A DNA stretch of 38,646 bases from Lactifluus volemus (GCA_022376515.1 WTXI01000329.1:1-38646), one strand, 5' to 3'; shown: positions 1 to 12,682, numbered from the stretch's first letter. A program made the numbers and translations. The notes: generated from the letters alone by a model not told the origin.

Positions 1-33
1 CCTGATTTTCTCGAGGTCAGTCTCGGCGAATAC

Positions 34-1299
34 TCATATACAATGAAAAGTAATCACTCCAAAGTACTTTTGAGCCTCCTCATCGGTGAAAGAGGTAGGC
101 TGAGGACTCTTTGCCTTGCCCAAGTCATACAATACCTGCGAGTACGTTTGCGCCAGGTCGGAAAGCCTATATTCACCGTTCTCAGCGAAATAATATCCCT
201 CACGACCGTGCGGGACGTTCGGGTCAGAAAGGGCGGCGTCGAAAAGGATTTGATACATTTCGGCCACTACAGTGGATTTAGGAACAATCAGGACACAATA
301 GACAGACGATAACTCACGCTCATGAATTTCCACATGTGGCCACGTATTCTTTCCTTCACCAATCACTCCGGCCCTGGCCCTATCCAAGCTCGCCTTGATC
401 GCAAGGGGAATCTGGATAGAGTGGCGATTTTGAAATGCCGAGATCATAAAGCTTCCCCGTTGCAATTCCCCAGATAGTGGGAGGTAAAATGATGTATGTG
501 CGAGCATAGCCTGCATCGCATCCGTGGAAAGGACCGAGTTAACAAAACTGTCACTTTTAAAGATAGAACCAAAGAAAGACTGACCCTCCTTGTCTGCGCC
601 AACCACTGCCGAGTCGACGGGGCGGTGCAGAGCCGTTTCAGGGATACTCTCGAATTGCTCAGGGTTGGTATCAACATAAATGACATCCGAGCCATGTAGG
701 CCAGCGGCATTGTCCATGATGACACCTTAAAGAATTATATATAACCAGGGTCCAACGTCCACAGACAATAGGGAGAATTACCTGTTCCTGACTGCACGAA
801 CAAAGTCAATTAATAGGTCAATAGTGGTAGTCCAGCATCAGCGCACTGTGTGGATAAAGATAGGGACCTCGCCAGTCTTGTCATGGCGCGCTTTCAAGCC
901 ACGAAGGATGGCGCTGATAGCCTCCACACTATCTGAATCCGCCTATAGGTTGGGTTCAGTACAACAACATACAAAGACGATAGCGATCCAATTACCGTAT
1001 GGATAACAACGTTCGATGTAGCGGTGACCTCAGTAATCTTGCTAACATCTGACAGCGATGCAACGACGGTGTTGATGCCAAGTGTGTTCAGCACTTTCGC
1101 TTTTTCACCATTCCGAACGAGCGCGGTGATTTCAAACGTATCCCTCTTGGGATGATTTAGTAAACGCTGGAGAACGGTACCACCAATGTAACCTGAGGTA
1201 GGTCGACGCCTAGGTCAACATGCCAGTGCCGCTTGGTACGGAATATTAAAAAAACGGACCTGTAGCACCGGTGAAGAAGATATGAGTCTTGGATGTCAT
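34..1299 (-). CDS. NAD(P)-binding Rossmann-fold protein (atypical SDR / NmrA-epimerase-like)
   Basis: Five exons read on the minus strand: 1299-1260, 1192-996, 942-847, 791-782 and 725-34. They join in frame to about 344 residues. The N-terminus carries a dinucleotide-binding motif, TGATGYIGG, at about residues 10-18, split by intron 1 and followed by a helix and a strand ending in ALVRNGEKAK. This is the usual start of an extended or atypical short-chain dehydrogenase of the NmrA/epimerase type. A cytosolic NAD(P)-dependent reductase, or a redox-sensing protein without catalysis, is the family-level expectation; no substrate can be named. Exon 4 is only 10 nt long, but all flanking introns are canonical GT-AG and the frame runs through as HTSGTGVIMDN. 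The start at 1299 is chosen because the Rossmann motif begins only a few residues later. The gene is divergent from the Zn2Cys6 regulator at 2083. Confidence 0.86.
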
Positions 1300-2082
1300 T
1301 GTAAGCCTGATGTTACGGCGTGTGCTCCACTACTCCTATATATCGCGACAATGTCCACATATGATATCGCGTTTGCGGCTTAGTAAACCAAGGTTTCCAG
1401 ACATACATACTTCAGGGGTTGCGCCTTGATCTGGTAGATGAGTAAGATAGGTCCCGAGGGAGCGTGAGGGTGACATTTTTGAGTTGCCGCAACACGTTGC
1501 AACGTTTCAGGCTTACTCCGATCATCAAAGATATTCTCCAGGGGTACAGTACAGTACTTGTACTTGCAATGAGAATGCCATAAATTAATATCCGTTGCTG
1601 ACATATCGTAAGGAGAAAACAAGATCCGGTTTACGGTTATACACGGTATTTTTTTTTCACCGGTGTTCATCTTTGTATTATCTTATGGATGACATCTCTC
1701 ACGCACCGCCTGAAATCACAACCAAGTACAGCTTAGTTCGCTTTACTTACTTTTGATCGACTGTAGTTCATCATGATGCCAGTGGATGTAAGGGTATTAC
1801 TTCAACGTTTGATCGTTTTAGAATAATTATCTTTCGAATTTGACCACAACCAATAATATGTACCGACTTGAGGTCGTTCACCCATCTGTCTTTGATTTAT
1901 TCCGCCTTGGAAACATGAGTTCCTGATTGTGCTTTTACTATCATCTTATTTCACTCTATTGACCCTCTCTTTCTCTTCTCTTACCTCGCTCGAGTCCCGT
2001 GAGGGCCTCCAATTCCTCGATTCTACCTTGATTTGTTGACTGCATCTTTGTTTAGACCCAAAAGTCGCTACCCTGGTCGGAA
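1300..2082. promoter_or_regulatory. Divergent intergenic region between the Rossmann-fold gene and the Zn2Cys6 regulator
   Basis: No convincing coding region is seen in these 783 bp. The last 140 bp before the + strand start codon at 2083 are pyrimidine-rich, with a CT-rich run around 1945-1990, as is common just upstream of fungal transcription starts. Both genes probably take their promoters from this stretch. An open frame at 1380-1670 on the minus strand has no recognisable motif and is not called. Confidence 0.5.
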
Positions 2083-5000
2083 ATGTCTGCGAAAGATCCC
2101 CACTCTTACAACACCCAGCAAGAACAATGGGCCGCGTTGCAGCCTCGACATCAGCCAGCGTACACCTATCCTCAGCCCCCAGAAGATAGATCATATCTTG
2201 ACCCCCAAACGTTACCTTCTCATGAGCAGCCATCCGGTGTCACAACGTCTTCCTTCGATTATGGCCCTACCTACAGCCAGATGTCTCAGTCATCCACACT
2301 ACTTCCTTCGCAAGAGCAGTATCCACATTCTGAATCCTCCCAAGTTCAGTATCCGTCCTATCCTGGCTATGCCGCCGGTCATCAGCAATCTCAGCACGAC
2401 TATTTCCCCGGTTCCCAGCAGCCCTTTGATTCAGCGGTTCCTGCAATGCCCGATTCGTCTTCCCCTGCCCAATCGGTCTCGGGCACGTACACCTCCCCCC
2501 CACCCTTTCCCCACCAATTTTCTGAGCTCATTCAGCCTTACGATTTCGGCGCTCGCTCTTCCCTGCCTATTGTCAATGCCCCTGACACCCTTGCCTCGGC
2601 ATTCTCCGCATTTGATGTTTCTCACCACCATGGTCAGACCACGGCGAGCAACAAACGCCAGAGATCAGAGGAACAGGAGGAGGAGGAGGGAGGAGACACC
2701 AACGCTCAGGCACGCGGGGATGCTACCCAACTGTCACCGGCAGAAAAATTGAAGCGAGCTTGCGCGCGTTGCAGGGGTCTCAAGGTATGTCACCTTACAA
2801 ACATAACCAATAAATAGGATTTCAACAAAGTGTTCGTGGATAGGTCCGCTGCCAGTTTAGGGACGACAATGACACCTGTGATCGATGTATCAAGGCCTCT
2901 CAAGAGTGTATTATCCCAGGTCGGAAGCAGAGACGACCTCCACCGTATGTTGCAATGTCAAAAAGCAGATCAATGTCGGCTTCTTACTTTGTCCATTCTT
3001 TAGCAAACGCGAGCTTCTTCTCAACAAGATCCACGATCAAGCTACTCAAATTAAAGATCTCATGGCCCAGCTCGAGTCGTTACAAACGGCTGACAAAAAA
3101 ACTGCCCAATTGACGGCCAGTCTTCATACAGAGCTCGCACGTTCCTCAACTCTGGGATCCCCACGAAGCGGATCATTTGCAGAATCTGGTTATTTAGATG
3201 CAACCTCCACATATGATACCTCTTCCATCAGTGCCGCGGATTCTGGAATCAGCCAAGAAAACCAAGAGTGGATGACAAAAGCCCGCGAAAACCTCGACGC
3301 ATTCGGCGAGTTCATCCGCCTGGGGGGCTCTAGTGCGGACAAGAAAGATCTTGTCGTCCAAGACCTAGAGGACTCCAGTTCGAGTGATGAGGGCTACCAT
3401 CTTGCCAGGGAGAGCAGTGGGAGCGAGGGTGAAGCTGATGTTGATATTGACCATCCGTACGCTGGAAGGCACACCCCCATCCGCGAACGGAGGCTTTCCC
3501 GCAAATCGTCCCCTAGCGATCACAAAAAGATGTTTGGCCTCCCCGGGCAGGCAAGCCCGTTTGGCATGATGGCCGCACTCAGTGTCAAAAAGACTAGGTC
3601 AAAGAGACCCGCGAGCACTGTGAGCGACACGAGCGACTTAGGGGTGGCAAATGAGGATTTCTTCCGATCCCGTGGGTGTCAGAAACCGAACATGAGTTCT
3701 CCTTGCTAATGCGACCGTAGCTGTGGATCCTGATCCGATGAGACTCGATCCTCCTGGTCATCGCGTACCTTCTCTCCTACGGAAGAACATTATCACTTCC
3801 GCAGAAGCCGAAAAATTGTTCAAAATGTATGCACTTTCCTCTGGCTGTTTTCGACCTCGCCTGATCTCCTGTCAGATACTTTGATTGGATGAACATTTCT
3901 GTTTCACTCCTCGACCCCAAACTCTACACGGCTCAGCGGGTTTATTGGAGGTGTTCTTTTTTATTCACAGTTAGTCAGTCGCAGTCACCCCGATCGGAGG
4001 TAGACCCCAGCTCACAGATTGTGCAACAGTATGTGCGATCGCGTCACGGTATGACACCGAGCGTCCGGATCTGTATCCAACTGCCATGTTATACGCACGA
4101 CAAGAGGCGGCTGGTGCGTTCTTAGTCGGCCCAAAGCGCGTCGAAACTGTCCAAGCTTTCTATCTACTGAGCTTGTATCCGATTCCCCCTCGTCGATGGG
4201 AAGAAGACCGTTCTTGGATCTACCTCGGTCAGGCCGTCCGCGTGGCCCAAGATATGAATCTCCACCACCCGAACACGGCGACGCCCCGCAACGAGCTTCA
4301 TGCTCGCGAGATGTTGAACCGGACACGCGCTTGGTTGAACGTCTTCAATCTCGATCGCTCCCTGGGATCACAGTACGGAAAGATGTCGATTATAAGCAAC
4401 GCAGACTACGTAGCCAATCATTCCCACGAGTGGTGGAATTCTTCAGAGTACAATATCGAACACTTTGATGTCCACCTCTGCGCTTACAATGCTGAGTTGA
4501 GGGTGCTTAGTGGCTTTATGACGAAGGTATATAGCAATCCTGAGCATCCAACTGGCTTAAATAAGGTAGGGATCCAACCAGATCGCCCTTCTTGTACGCT
4601 GACCTCTTCTAAGGAAATCGATCTGGGGCGGCTCGCAACTGAAACCGACGACAACATCGAGAAAATGCGAATGCATTGGTTCAGCAAATTAGAGCAGACG
4701 GATACCAATGACCCCCAAAATCGCTTCCGGATAGGTCTCTTGAAATTAGGGTACAGCTATGCGAGGCTAGTGGCGTTGGCGTTTGGTTTCCAACACGCTT
4801 TCGGCAAAAGCAACACAGATGAGAACCCCTTTTTGAAGAGAGTATGTTTTCAACCTTGGATCATTTCTGTCATCTAAAAATTAATTTCCGGTCTTATAGT
4901 GTATTCGTGCCGCATCAGATGTGGTTAGCGTTATGGTTGACGACATTGGGACGGATTCACAGAGTGAGTACAATCCAGGAGAAATTTTGCTTACTTCGCC

Positions 5001-5794
5001 TAACTCCGGTACTGACAGGGATCTATGTCCGACACGGGCCTGAGTCGCAAACAGTTTTCGTCGCATTCTCATGCGCGTTCTTGATTAAAGTGCATTTTTT
5101 CCTTTTCTCACCTCTGCTCTTACGTGTTCGACTAATAGATGTATTAGTTGCTCCAACCGAAATATGCGTCCTATATATCGCCAGAGCAACGTGTCGAGAT
5201 TATCCGGATAGTGGAACGCGCCGTGGAGTTTCTGGGCTCTGCCGATATAGGTGTAGATGACCATCACGGTCCTCGGCTCTATTCCCGTTTCATTGGCGGC
5301 CTCCTCGAACGCGTGAAATCTCCACCGACCAAGCCACCTCGGTCGTCTCGGTCAAAGCGAAAGAATCCAGAGTTCTCGGCCACCCTACACCCGACTACCT
5401 TGTCTCCTGTATCAGCACAACCCCCTCTCAACTACTTTGAGCCACTTCCAGCGCGGACTACCACACCGTTCGACCACTTTGCATGGCCAACTGACGCCGA
5501 TCCGTTGGCTGGAGGTGCCAGTGAAGGCTCGGCTCTCGGTCTGACGGCAACTGAATTCTTCTATGCGCCTTTGCCTTATGACAGTGACTTGGTCGAGTCC
5601 ATGCAGTCGTTGTCATCCCTATCCGAGATGAGTGATACCATGCTACCAGGTACGCATGCGCACAGGTATCACAAATCTTTTTCAATCATCCTGACTTCCG
5701 TTTTTTCTCAGGGTTTGGATGGATGAAACAGATGCCACCCGTAAATTTCCATCAGTATGAACAGCAGCAGATGAATGGCGTGTATTATTCGTGA
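2083..5794 (+). CDS. Zn2Cys6 fungal-type transcription factor with fungal-specific TF domain
   Basis: Eleven exons (2083-2784, 2844-2944, 3004-3671, 3721-3826, 3876-3973, 4030-4565, 4614-4841, 4900-4963, 5019-5089, 5148-5649, 5712-5794) join in frame to about 1052 residues. Residues 1-220 are rich in Pro, Gln and Ser. The binuclear zinc cluster is split by intron 1 and has six cysteines at about 227, 230, 237, 246, 249 and 256 (C-x2-C-x6-C-x8-C-x2-C-x6-C), followed by a basic linker and a likely coiled-coil dimerisation helix from RELLLNKI. The fungal transcription-factor middle domain runs from about residue 510 to 830 and includes SLLDPKLYT, CAIASRYDTERPDLYP and KRVETVQAFYLLSLYP. It should bind DNA in the nucleus; the target genes are unknown. 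Intron 6 (4566-4613) is 48 nt, in frame and stop-free. Confidence 0.92.
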
Positions 5795-8397
5795 GGGTTT
5801 TTGTTTCAAGGGGGCATCGTATCTTTCCTGTTTGCTTTTTTCAGTACGTTAGTGTGTGATTAATCATTTTGGTCCCATCACTAGTTACATCTGAGTTGTA
5901 AACACGTATGGGCCAAGAGGACAATCAGATCTATATATTTCTAATCGTCTCTGGGTCTTAGGTCCGGGTCAAGGGATTCTCATCGTCACCATCGATCAAC
6001 GAAGATAATCTCCTGCAAGTACGGCTAGTCCGGCATCGGGAGACACAGACCTGGGCGAAAGCAATGCCGCGTTGATGAGGATCATATGAGTACTTTCGAT
6101 TGGCATTGTTTCGGACTTATCCGAGTCAACACGTGCCGACGACGGACCGATTGTAGACTCAACGACAACATTTTCGTCAAGGGGGTAATATGATACCCCC
6201 TTGACGACAATGTATAGTAGAGGTCTCAAGCTCTCTCTGCATTTATAACCTCGTCGCGGGACCTTCAGCGTCCTGTCGACCGTGTTCCAATCCTTCGACA
6301 ACTCCCGGTCCCCAACCTTTACCAGAGCTGATTTTCGTTTGGAAGACGATGCGTGCAAGTGGGAGAGGGGGGGGAAAGGGGCCCTGGAGGTCTGCGCTGT
6401 AGAAAAGGAAGTGGGCTGACGAGAGGTCTTGGTCTTGGTCTTGCTTGGTCTTGGCGGGCAGTGTCACAGAAACGTCTGCATGGCAAGTCTGCAAATTTGG
6501 TCATTGCCACTTGATCAATCGCATGTATGCGAAAAGCTCTTGATAGATTCTTTCCTTGTAATTGGCTGGGTGATAATATATGACCTACTGCCACGGATGC
6601 TCGCTTGCCTTTGTTAATACTGTACATCCAATGACAAGTTGACAACAGCATCTTAGAGCATGAACCTATCGTCCCCGAACCCCATAAAACCGAACCCCAT
6701 AAAAATAATTCCCTGGAATGTTGACGTGGCTCGCATTTAGTCACCCACCACCTAGAATTGAAGGATACTAGCTTGGCCCGGTCGTCAGGAAACTACGTCT
6801 TGTTTTCGTCCCAACTCGTTCAATGTGAGAAGGAAGTATAGTACTCGTATAGGTAAACTGTTTCTGACGCGTGCGTGACCCCCATCTCTGACGATTCTGG
6901 TTTCAAGAGACGATTGTTAAGGATTTAAACTACTTGTCGAGCTACGGTTGGGAAACACGGTCCACGACGTACTGGCGTGGAACGGGTTCCATTGGAATAC
7001 TAAGTTACCCAGTACCCCAACGGAACCATGCAGACCATCGCGATCACTGGACAGAACCCGCGTTCGTAGAATTCTCTACCTTTCCGTCACTATCTGTGAG
7101 ACCCTCGAAGTCCTACAGCAGTCTATATCTCCTCGATGAGCCTCGACTCACATACCCGCGAGCCTCTTCCGCGTAAACCCACAAGCATTTCTCGCCCCTA
7201 ATTGGCCATCAAACTCCCCCGCGGAAGTCGATTCTCACCTTTGTAACATCCGTACCTTGGACAACGCACGTAACTGATTGTTCGACAAGCGTTCCACAAC
7301 TCATCGTTGAGACGAGCGCCCAGTGATGGCGAACATTCGCCTTGTGACTTGCATGAAGTATCGTTACCGACTGTGATCTCCTACCAGGGCGTGGGAACGA
7401 TTGGAAGACGTGCATATTGAAGCGGAGTGCTTTTCCGCAGCAGAGTTCCGCGTAACATGTTTCTAAGTCGACTCGGATGATAGCATCTATGATTCTCCGA
7501 TTTTCGCGCAGAGTGGATGGAATTCATGGGTGCATTTGTTCGACGACACCTCATTGGGAGACACGCTGACGCGAATTGCTGAACATAGCTTGTCTATCCT
7601 CGGGCGCGTGCGGGCACATGGCGCTACTTGATACCGTTCGCGGGTTTGCTTCATGATCGTGGTTGTGTACCAAACCCGGCCTGCGCTTACGCTTGCCTTC
7701 GACCAGGTCTTCATGGAGACGATTAGCGAGCGCAGTCGCATATGAGTCTTTTCCATAGCTGATTCGACTGCTTCTGAAGTTTTCCTTTTCCCCCAACATT
7801 TCCCTATTCTAATCATCAATGAAAGACTGCAACGGCGCTCACGCTCCTGCGTCGTGTTCTCACATCTTCCTCAGTGGCTCCAAGTGTGATGCTGCGACCG
7901 GTTGGGGTATTGGATCACCACTTGCTTGGACTTTTGGCCCATTTGCGTCCCGAGACTAGTGAATGGGCTGCGCTGTTGACAACCTGCTTTTCGAGACGAA
8001 CTAGGTGAGTACAAGCGGTCACAGTGCGGGAAAACTGTACTACGGAATGTGGTACGTTTCGCGGCGTTTCAAAGCGTCTTTATACGGGGGGCTGAGGGTC
8101 ACTTTACAGCGCCATATCAACGTGGGCCGTCTGTCCTCGTGCATCGCAGATCTCCCTGGACCTGACCTTATCTATTTCGGCATCATTTCAACGCACAATC
8201 GCGGGCGCGCCGCGTGAGTTTGTTACCCCGAACCGACGCACGCCGACACTCCCACCGCTGCTCGCCTGTGAAGTTATCATTCCATCACAACTAACTTACA
8301 ACTCGTTTACATGACGTAGCCTTAAATAGAACAATTTCACTGACTTGCACACAATTCTGCATGCCTCTGCTCTTCCCTCCCTGCTGATGCCTGCCCT
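5795..8397. other. Gene-poor stretch between the regulator and the helicase
   Basis: About 2.6 kb without a convincing gene. Short open frames exist on both strands (for example 5996-6358 and 7487-7819, both minus), but they lack recognisable motifs and do not extend through plausible introns. The stretch contains the 3' flank of the regulator, a strong inverted repeat at 6168-6213, a short direct repeat around 6672-6704 (two copies of a CCGAACCCCATAAAA unit) and a small cttggt-type tandem near 6425-6456. Confidence 0.5.
6168..6213. repeat. 20-bp inverted repeat with 6-nt loop
   Basis: Left arm 6168-6187 and right arm 6194-6213 are reverse complements with a single mismatch, separated by the loop ATATGA. 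The inner 14 bp (TCGTCAAGGGGGTA and its complement) match perfectly. The arms could form a hairpin or be a dimeric protein-binding site. There is no matching target-site duplication or internal element to call it a transposon. Confidence 0.8.
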
Positions 8398-11300
8398 TTA
8401 ATCAAATTTCCCATCTTCCAAATTCTGCTGAGTGAGCCAAGCACCAGGCTGATTTCCCAGCTCTATGGCCATTTTTCCAACCAGTAAGTTGGCTCCCCTA
8501 CCTTCGAGGAAGGCCTTGCTCGACACAATGTACATGTGGCGTTTGCACCGTGTAAGCATGACATTTGTGCGCTGCCAACTCTTCAAAAACCCGATTTTTC
8601 TTGTGCGGACTAGGGAGATAACGATTACTTCGTCTTCGTTTCCTGTTTGTGTGTGTTAGGTGTGAGCGATCCACGATGCGCGAGGGCAAGACTCGGACAA
8701 ACCTTGAAAAGCATCAACATTGAAGCACTTGTCATGCCAGTTGAGCTCCTTCGCTTCGAGTGCCTCTTCAATAGCCCTTCTCTGTGCTTCGTATGGAGTG
8801 ATAATCCTGTATGGTATATCCTCATCCTGGAGGTGCCGAGCGAGAAGTACAACAGCCTTGACTTCCTGCTGGTTCTGAAAGCGCCATTAGCAGCGCTTTT
8901 CCGAGAGTGCGAGCGCAGCACTCACGAATGAGCCCGTTCCTCCTCGGCCCACTGGCACTTGCTCGCGACCATGTACATCAACAAAATGGCATGCAATGAT
9001 GCCCGACCTTACACGATGATGGGGATTTGACTTGAGTCGTCCATCATAGACATGGCGAGATATAAAGTCACCAATTTGGGGTGGCATACGATCTTAAATG
9101 CTCGGTCAATAAGTGGTGTGTTTTGACGACTGGCAGAAATTGGAGGCTCACATTGGGTATCTAAAAAGGAGACTGAGCTTCTCAGATGACCCCGCTCGAA
9201 GATACTTTCCAAGTCCCGAAGAGTGTCTTGATCGTGGGGTGGTACTTGAAACAAGGTCAGTCGCGGGCTGCCAGTGAGTAGAGGGACGACATAACAATAC
9301 CTACATTGCTTATTGTCTCCGATAAAGCATAGTTTTCGCAAAGTACGGCCGAACCCGTTGAATAATGGGATATACTGACTAACCTCGATTTGGCTTGCCT
9401 CATCAATGATAACATTGATGACGGGGACTGCCTGGGTCAGTCCAAGATCCTGCACTTTCGGGTTTGACAGCATGTCCAGTGTGCAGAGTATAACTTGTGA
9501 GCCTTTCAAAACCTTTTCCAGGGCACCCTGCCTGGATAGGTTACCGGGGAGAATGACGTTGCTTTCGATTTCTTCATACAGGTGCTCATGCCTATAAATG
9601 AGCCAAAACACCAACGCCTCAACAAAGTATTTACTCACCATTGAGAATAAAAACTTCGGGAGATTAGAAGCTTGAAACTGAGAAATCCGAGCTTGGCTAA
9701 CTTCTCAGCTATGGCTTTGACAGCAAAATTCGACTGAGCCATTAGCCAGATGCCTCTTTTTCCAGCTTTGATAGCAGACATAACATAGGTGGCAACAACA
9801 GTCGTCTTTCCTGTGCCAGGAGGGCCTTGAACAAAAGAGATACAGGTGTCAAGCGACTGGGAAAGCATGGCAGCAAGCGCCGATCTCTGAGAGTCGTTCA
9901 AAGGGGCATCAGGGTGCTCAGAAATTTCTATAGCGGGATCATCGGGGGGTGGAGAGAAAGACTCTGGCCAACAGACAGGTTGAGAAGGACACCAGACGGC
10001 CTGTATCCAGTGATTGTCAAAAATGGGCAAAGACCTCTGTAGCATACGCAAGATGGCATGATTGCGCTTCGTCTCGGCCCAAGTGGAAGCAACTCTCCCA
10101 ATAGATGCAATAGACGTTATGATTTGATCCTCCAGGTTGTGCTCCACACCTATTCGGGCCTCGCTACCACGGATAGTGACGGCTTCACCAGTGATGGAGA
10201 GTGATGCAGAAGAGCCCAAGGCCACAGTGAGTTGTACCTAGATAAGGAGGCTTAAAATAATCCACTGGTTACGTTGTTGAATGCTTACTAATGTGTTAGT
10301 GGTTATACGATTTGAGTAGTTCTGATATTCTGCAACCACTTGCCCGGTTGTGGAGTCCCAGGAGGCTTTGGCATCATGAGCCGTGAGCCGGGGTTTCCGG
10401 AGGTCTTGTCGCAGCATGTCATATGCTACTTTTTGTAGAAATTCGAGTTCCTTAGTAAGGAGCGTAGTGAGAACTCACGTGTAACAAATCCGACAAAGTG
10501 ACTCACATGTTCGGAAAAGACCCTCATATCCACTTTTGGGGCTGCGGAGAACATATCTTTGACGTTGCCGAGATCATACTGCCCAAGATAATGACATAAC
10601 CACGCCCTCTGCACTAGTGCAATTAAGTCGTCCTTTTCAAGTTGCTTGTCGGACTTGCTTTCAAAAGCGCTAGCGATGTTCTCTACCCAGAAGGAGGATC
10701 TATCATCGATGATAAACTTTACGGAGTCGATGACATCCCGGCTAGTGACAGCCTGAGGGAGAGCAGATTGTATATCAATCGCATTGGCGAGATGAACGTT
10801 GTAATGGAGGTGCAAAGAAAGAGCAAGTGGTGCAAGATCAAAGGCGTAATGGGTGTTGTGGGGGTTACAAAGGAGCTCTTCGAGTCTATTGTGGCGCTCT
10901 CTGATCTGTCTCTGATTGCCACTCGAATTGCTATTGCGATCAACCTTTGAACTACGAAACTTGATGATAAGCGCGCGAGTGCCGAATACACAGGCAAGAG
11001 CTGGCAAGCCACCGTACTGGGAGTAAGCCGGGGAGATGCCCACGGAACGGGGAGAGTTCGAGTCGGGGCCCACAAGCCACTGGAGGTCGGTGGTTTCGAG
11101 GTCCTTGTCGTGCACGATACGAGGATCGATGTTATCGATAGGCTCGTCAATAAGGTTCTGACTGATTGGCCAGGGCATCACGACTGAAGGGGGAATGAGT
11201 GAGTCGTGAGCAATCCTGGTAGTGGATAGGTGGAATTCAGTGCCAAACGGCGAAGGATAGACTTGGAAGTTCTGTAGGTAACTGTCGTGGTAGCAAGGAA

Positions 11301-11573
11301 AGACGACTGCGCAATCGATGGGATGAAGCGTGCGAAGGGACTCGTGGCTTAGTTGATGTCTAGGCCTATTGCCGCCGGGGCATCGTAGCCAGCAAGGAAG
11401 TGGAGATAGGGATTCTTTATTCGACCTTGCACCGCCAATCACGAGACCTGTCCAAATGGGTACACTGATCCCTCACTGGCAGAGGCTAGGATCCCTGCGT
11501 GGATGGTACCAAGGATTTTACAAAACTCACCTTCGCTGACATCCGAGTACCAGAGGGATACCCTCCGAGTGCA
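8398..11573 (-). CDS. UPF1/SMUBP2-like superfamily 1 helicase, P-loop NTPase
   Basis: Exons on the minus strand: about 11573-11531 (5' end unresolved), 11447-10289, 10237-9639, 9591-9305, 9244-9152, 9092-8926, 8874-8703 and 8642-8398, giving over 900 residues. Helicase motifs appear in order: Walker A GPPGTGKTT, motif II IIDEASQIE, motif III GDNKQLPP (across an intron), LDTQYRMPPQIG (across an intron), VDAFQGNEDEVIVISLVR and VMLTRCKRHMYIV. These are typical of the UPF1-like SF1 group, which unwinds RNA or DNA in an ATP-dependent way; the exact substrate is not inferable. Seven downstream junctions are canonical and keep frame. One frame break remains inside the second exon at the T5 run 10430-10434 (A5 on the coding strand): SLLRNSNFYKK must step one base to reach VAYDMLRQ. 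This is probably a missing base rather than a pseudogene. The true start may lie in a further exon upstream of 11573. Confidence 0.85.
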
Positions 11574-12320
11574 CTACGAGTGCTGTCATGCTGTCTGTTC
11601 TCAGGTCTCATTACAGGTACCGGGAGAAGTGGACTGTGCCTTATTGATACGGAAGTTCGACTGGCATGAAGCCCCGTCGTATCTGAACGTCTAAGATGAT
11701 GCTAGCTCATTGAGTCCCACCTTCGAGTGAGCCTCCTAGCTTACTCACTGCAAGATACGCACCACCACAAATATGCATCGTCTGTCAATGCGATGGACGC
11801 CATGGTTTATCTCAGCCATTTCCAGTACGCCAATCCAATGGTTGGCAGGCACATTAGAATAAAACCTGCACCATTGCAAGCCCTAGTCGAAATGGAATGG
11901 CAACGTGAGCAAGTAAATAGGCATTAGAAATAGGAAAGTCGGTTGGTTAACTAACCTCGTCAATTGGCGGGGTTGAGTCAAAGGTGTCCACGCAAAAGAT
12001 GAGATTCTAGGACCTGGTAGGCTCCCCTAGCTCGGCCTTGGCCCGGGAGCCGACTAGTTCCCCTTCCTGTCAAGAATCATCTCGACCCTATTAACGTTTA
12101 CGAGAGCCCACGTGGATCAAACAGGTAGAAGTGTGAAGCCCATTAAGATACGGTGACGTGAAAATGTCCTCAGATTCGTGTTTTAAACTTAAGTTGTCAT
12201 TTCACTGGGGTCGACTCAAAATGCGATTGGCCGCTGACCGCGTTCTCAGGCTGTCAACGCGGTATGAATCGGCCCGGACCGCCTCTCTCTCATCAACCAC
12301 GGTTTCACCTACAAGCTCTC
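11574..12320. other. Divergent spacer between helicase and PAM18
   Basis: Roughly 750 bp. Part of the helicase 5' end (a further small exon and the start codon) may lie between about 11590 and 11820 on the minus strand, but no joining of exons there could be supported. The remainder should hold the promoters of both genes. No repeat or RNA gene was recognised. Confidence 0.4.
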
Positions 12321-12682
12321 ATGGCGACTCCCTTGTTAATCGGGATTGGTGCCATTGCCGCTGGTTTGGCCGGTCGTCACTTACTCCGTCGCAGTGCGAT
12401 GGGTGCTGCAGACCAATGGGTAAAGGGGGGATTCAAAGCAAAAATGGATCGGAAGGAGGCCCTAGCGATCCTTGGTCTCAAGTGTGTATATCCGCCTTCC
12501 CTTCATACGACTCTACTCAATCAACATTTCATAGGGATGGCCCAGCACTCAAACCGAAATTAAAGGATGCCCATCGCCATATCATGCTCGCTAACCATCC
12601 AGACCGTGGTGGCGCTCCTTACCTTGCCAGCAAGATCAATGAAGCCAAGGACTTGCTAGAAAAAGATCTCCGGGTTCGATAA
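12321..12682 (+). CDS. PAM18: Mitochondrial import inner membrane translocase subunit TIM14 (PAM18)
   Basis: Two exons, 12321-12481 and 12535-12682, give a 102-residue protein, close to the usual length of fungal PAM18. Residues 1-22 form a hydrophobic Ala/Gly/Ile-rich membrane segment, followed by the conserved stretch [17 protein letters not shown], which leads into a short J domain. The HPD motif that stimulates Hsp70 is at about residues 75-77 (ANHPDRGG), and the family-typical INEAKDLL ends the domain. PAM18 sits in the mitochondrial inner membrane with its J domain in the matrix and activates mtHsp70 at the TIM23 channel to drive protein import. The ATG at 12321 is chosen because it puts the membrane segment at the N-terminus; an upstream in-frame ATG at 12264 would add about 19 residues without family support. 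Confidence 0.93.

Noticed and set aside
1380..1670. Minus-strand open frame of about 96 codons
   Set aside because: No recognisable motif, no splice continuation, and it lies in the divergent promoter region.
2033..2752. Long + strand open frame overlapping exon 1 of the Zn2Cys6 regulator
   Set aside because: It is a shifted-frame shadow of the Pro/Ser-rich exon. The frame starting at 2083 leads into the zinc cluster and all later exons.
5996..6358. Minus-strand open frame of about 120 codons
   Set aside because: It spans the inverted repeat and shows no motif. Likely chance.
7487..7819. Minus-strand open frame of about 110 codons, with a second overlapping frame
   Set aside because: Composition is not protein-like and no family pattern was recognised. 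Both overlapping frames are equally open.
10642..10950. + strand frame of about 102 codons within the helicase gene
   Set aside because: Antisense shadow of the long helicase exon.
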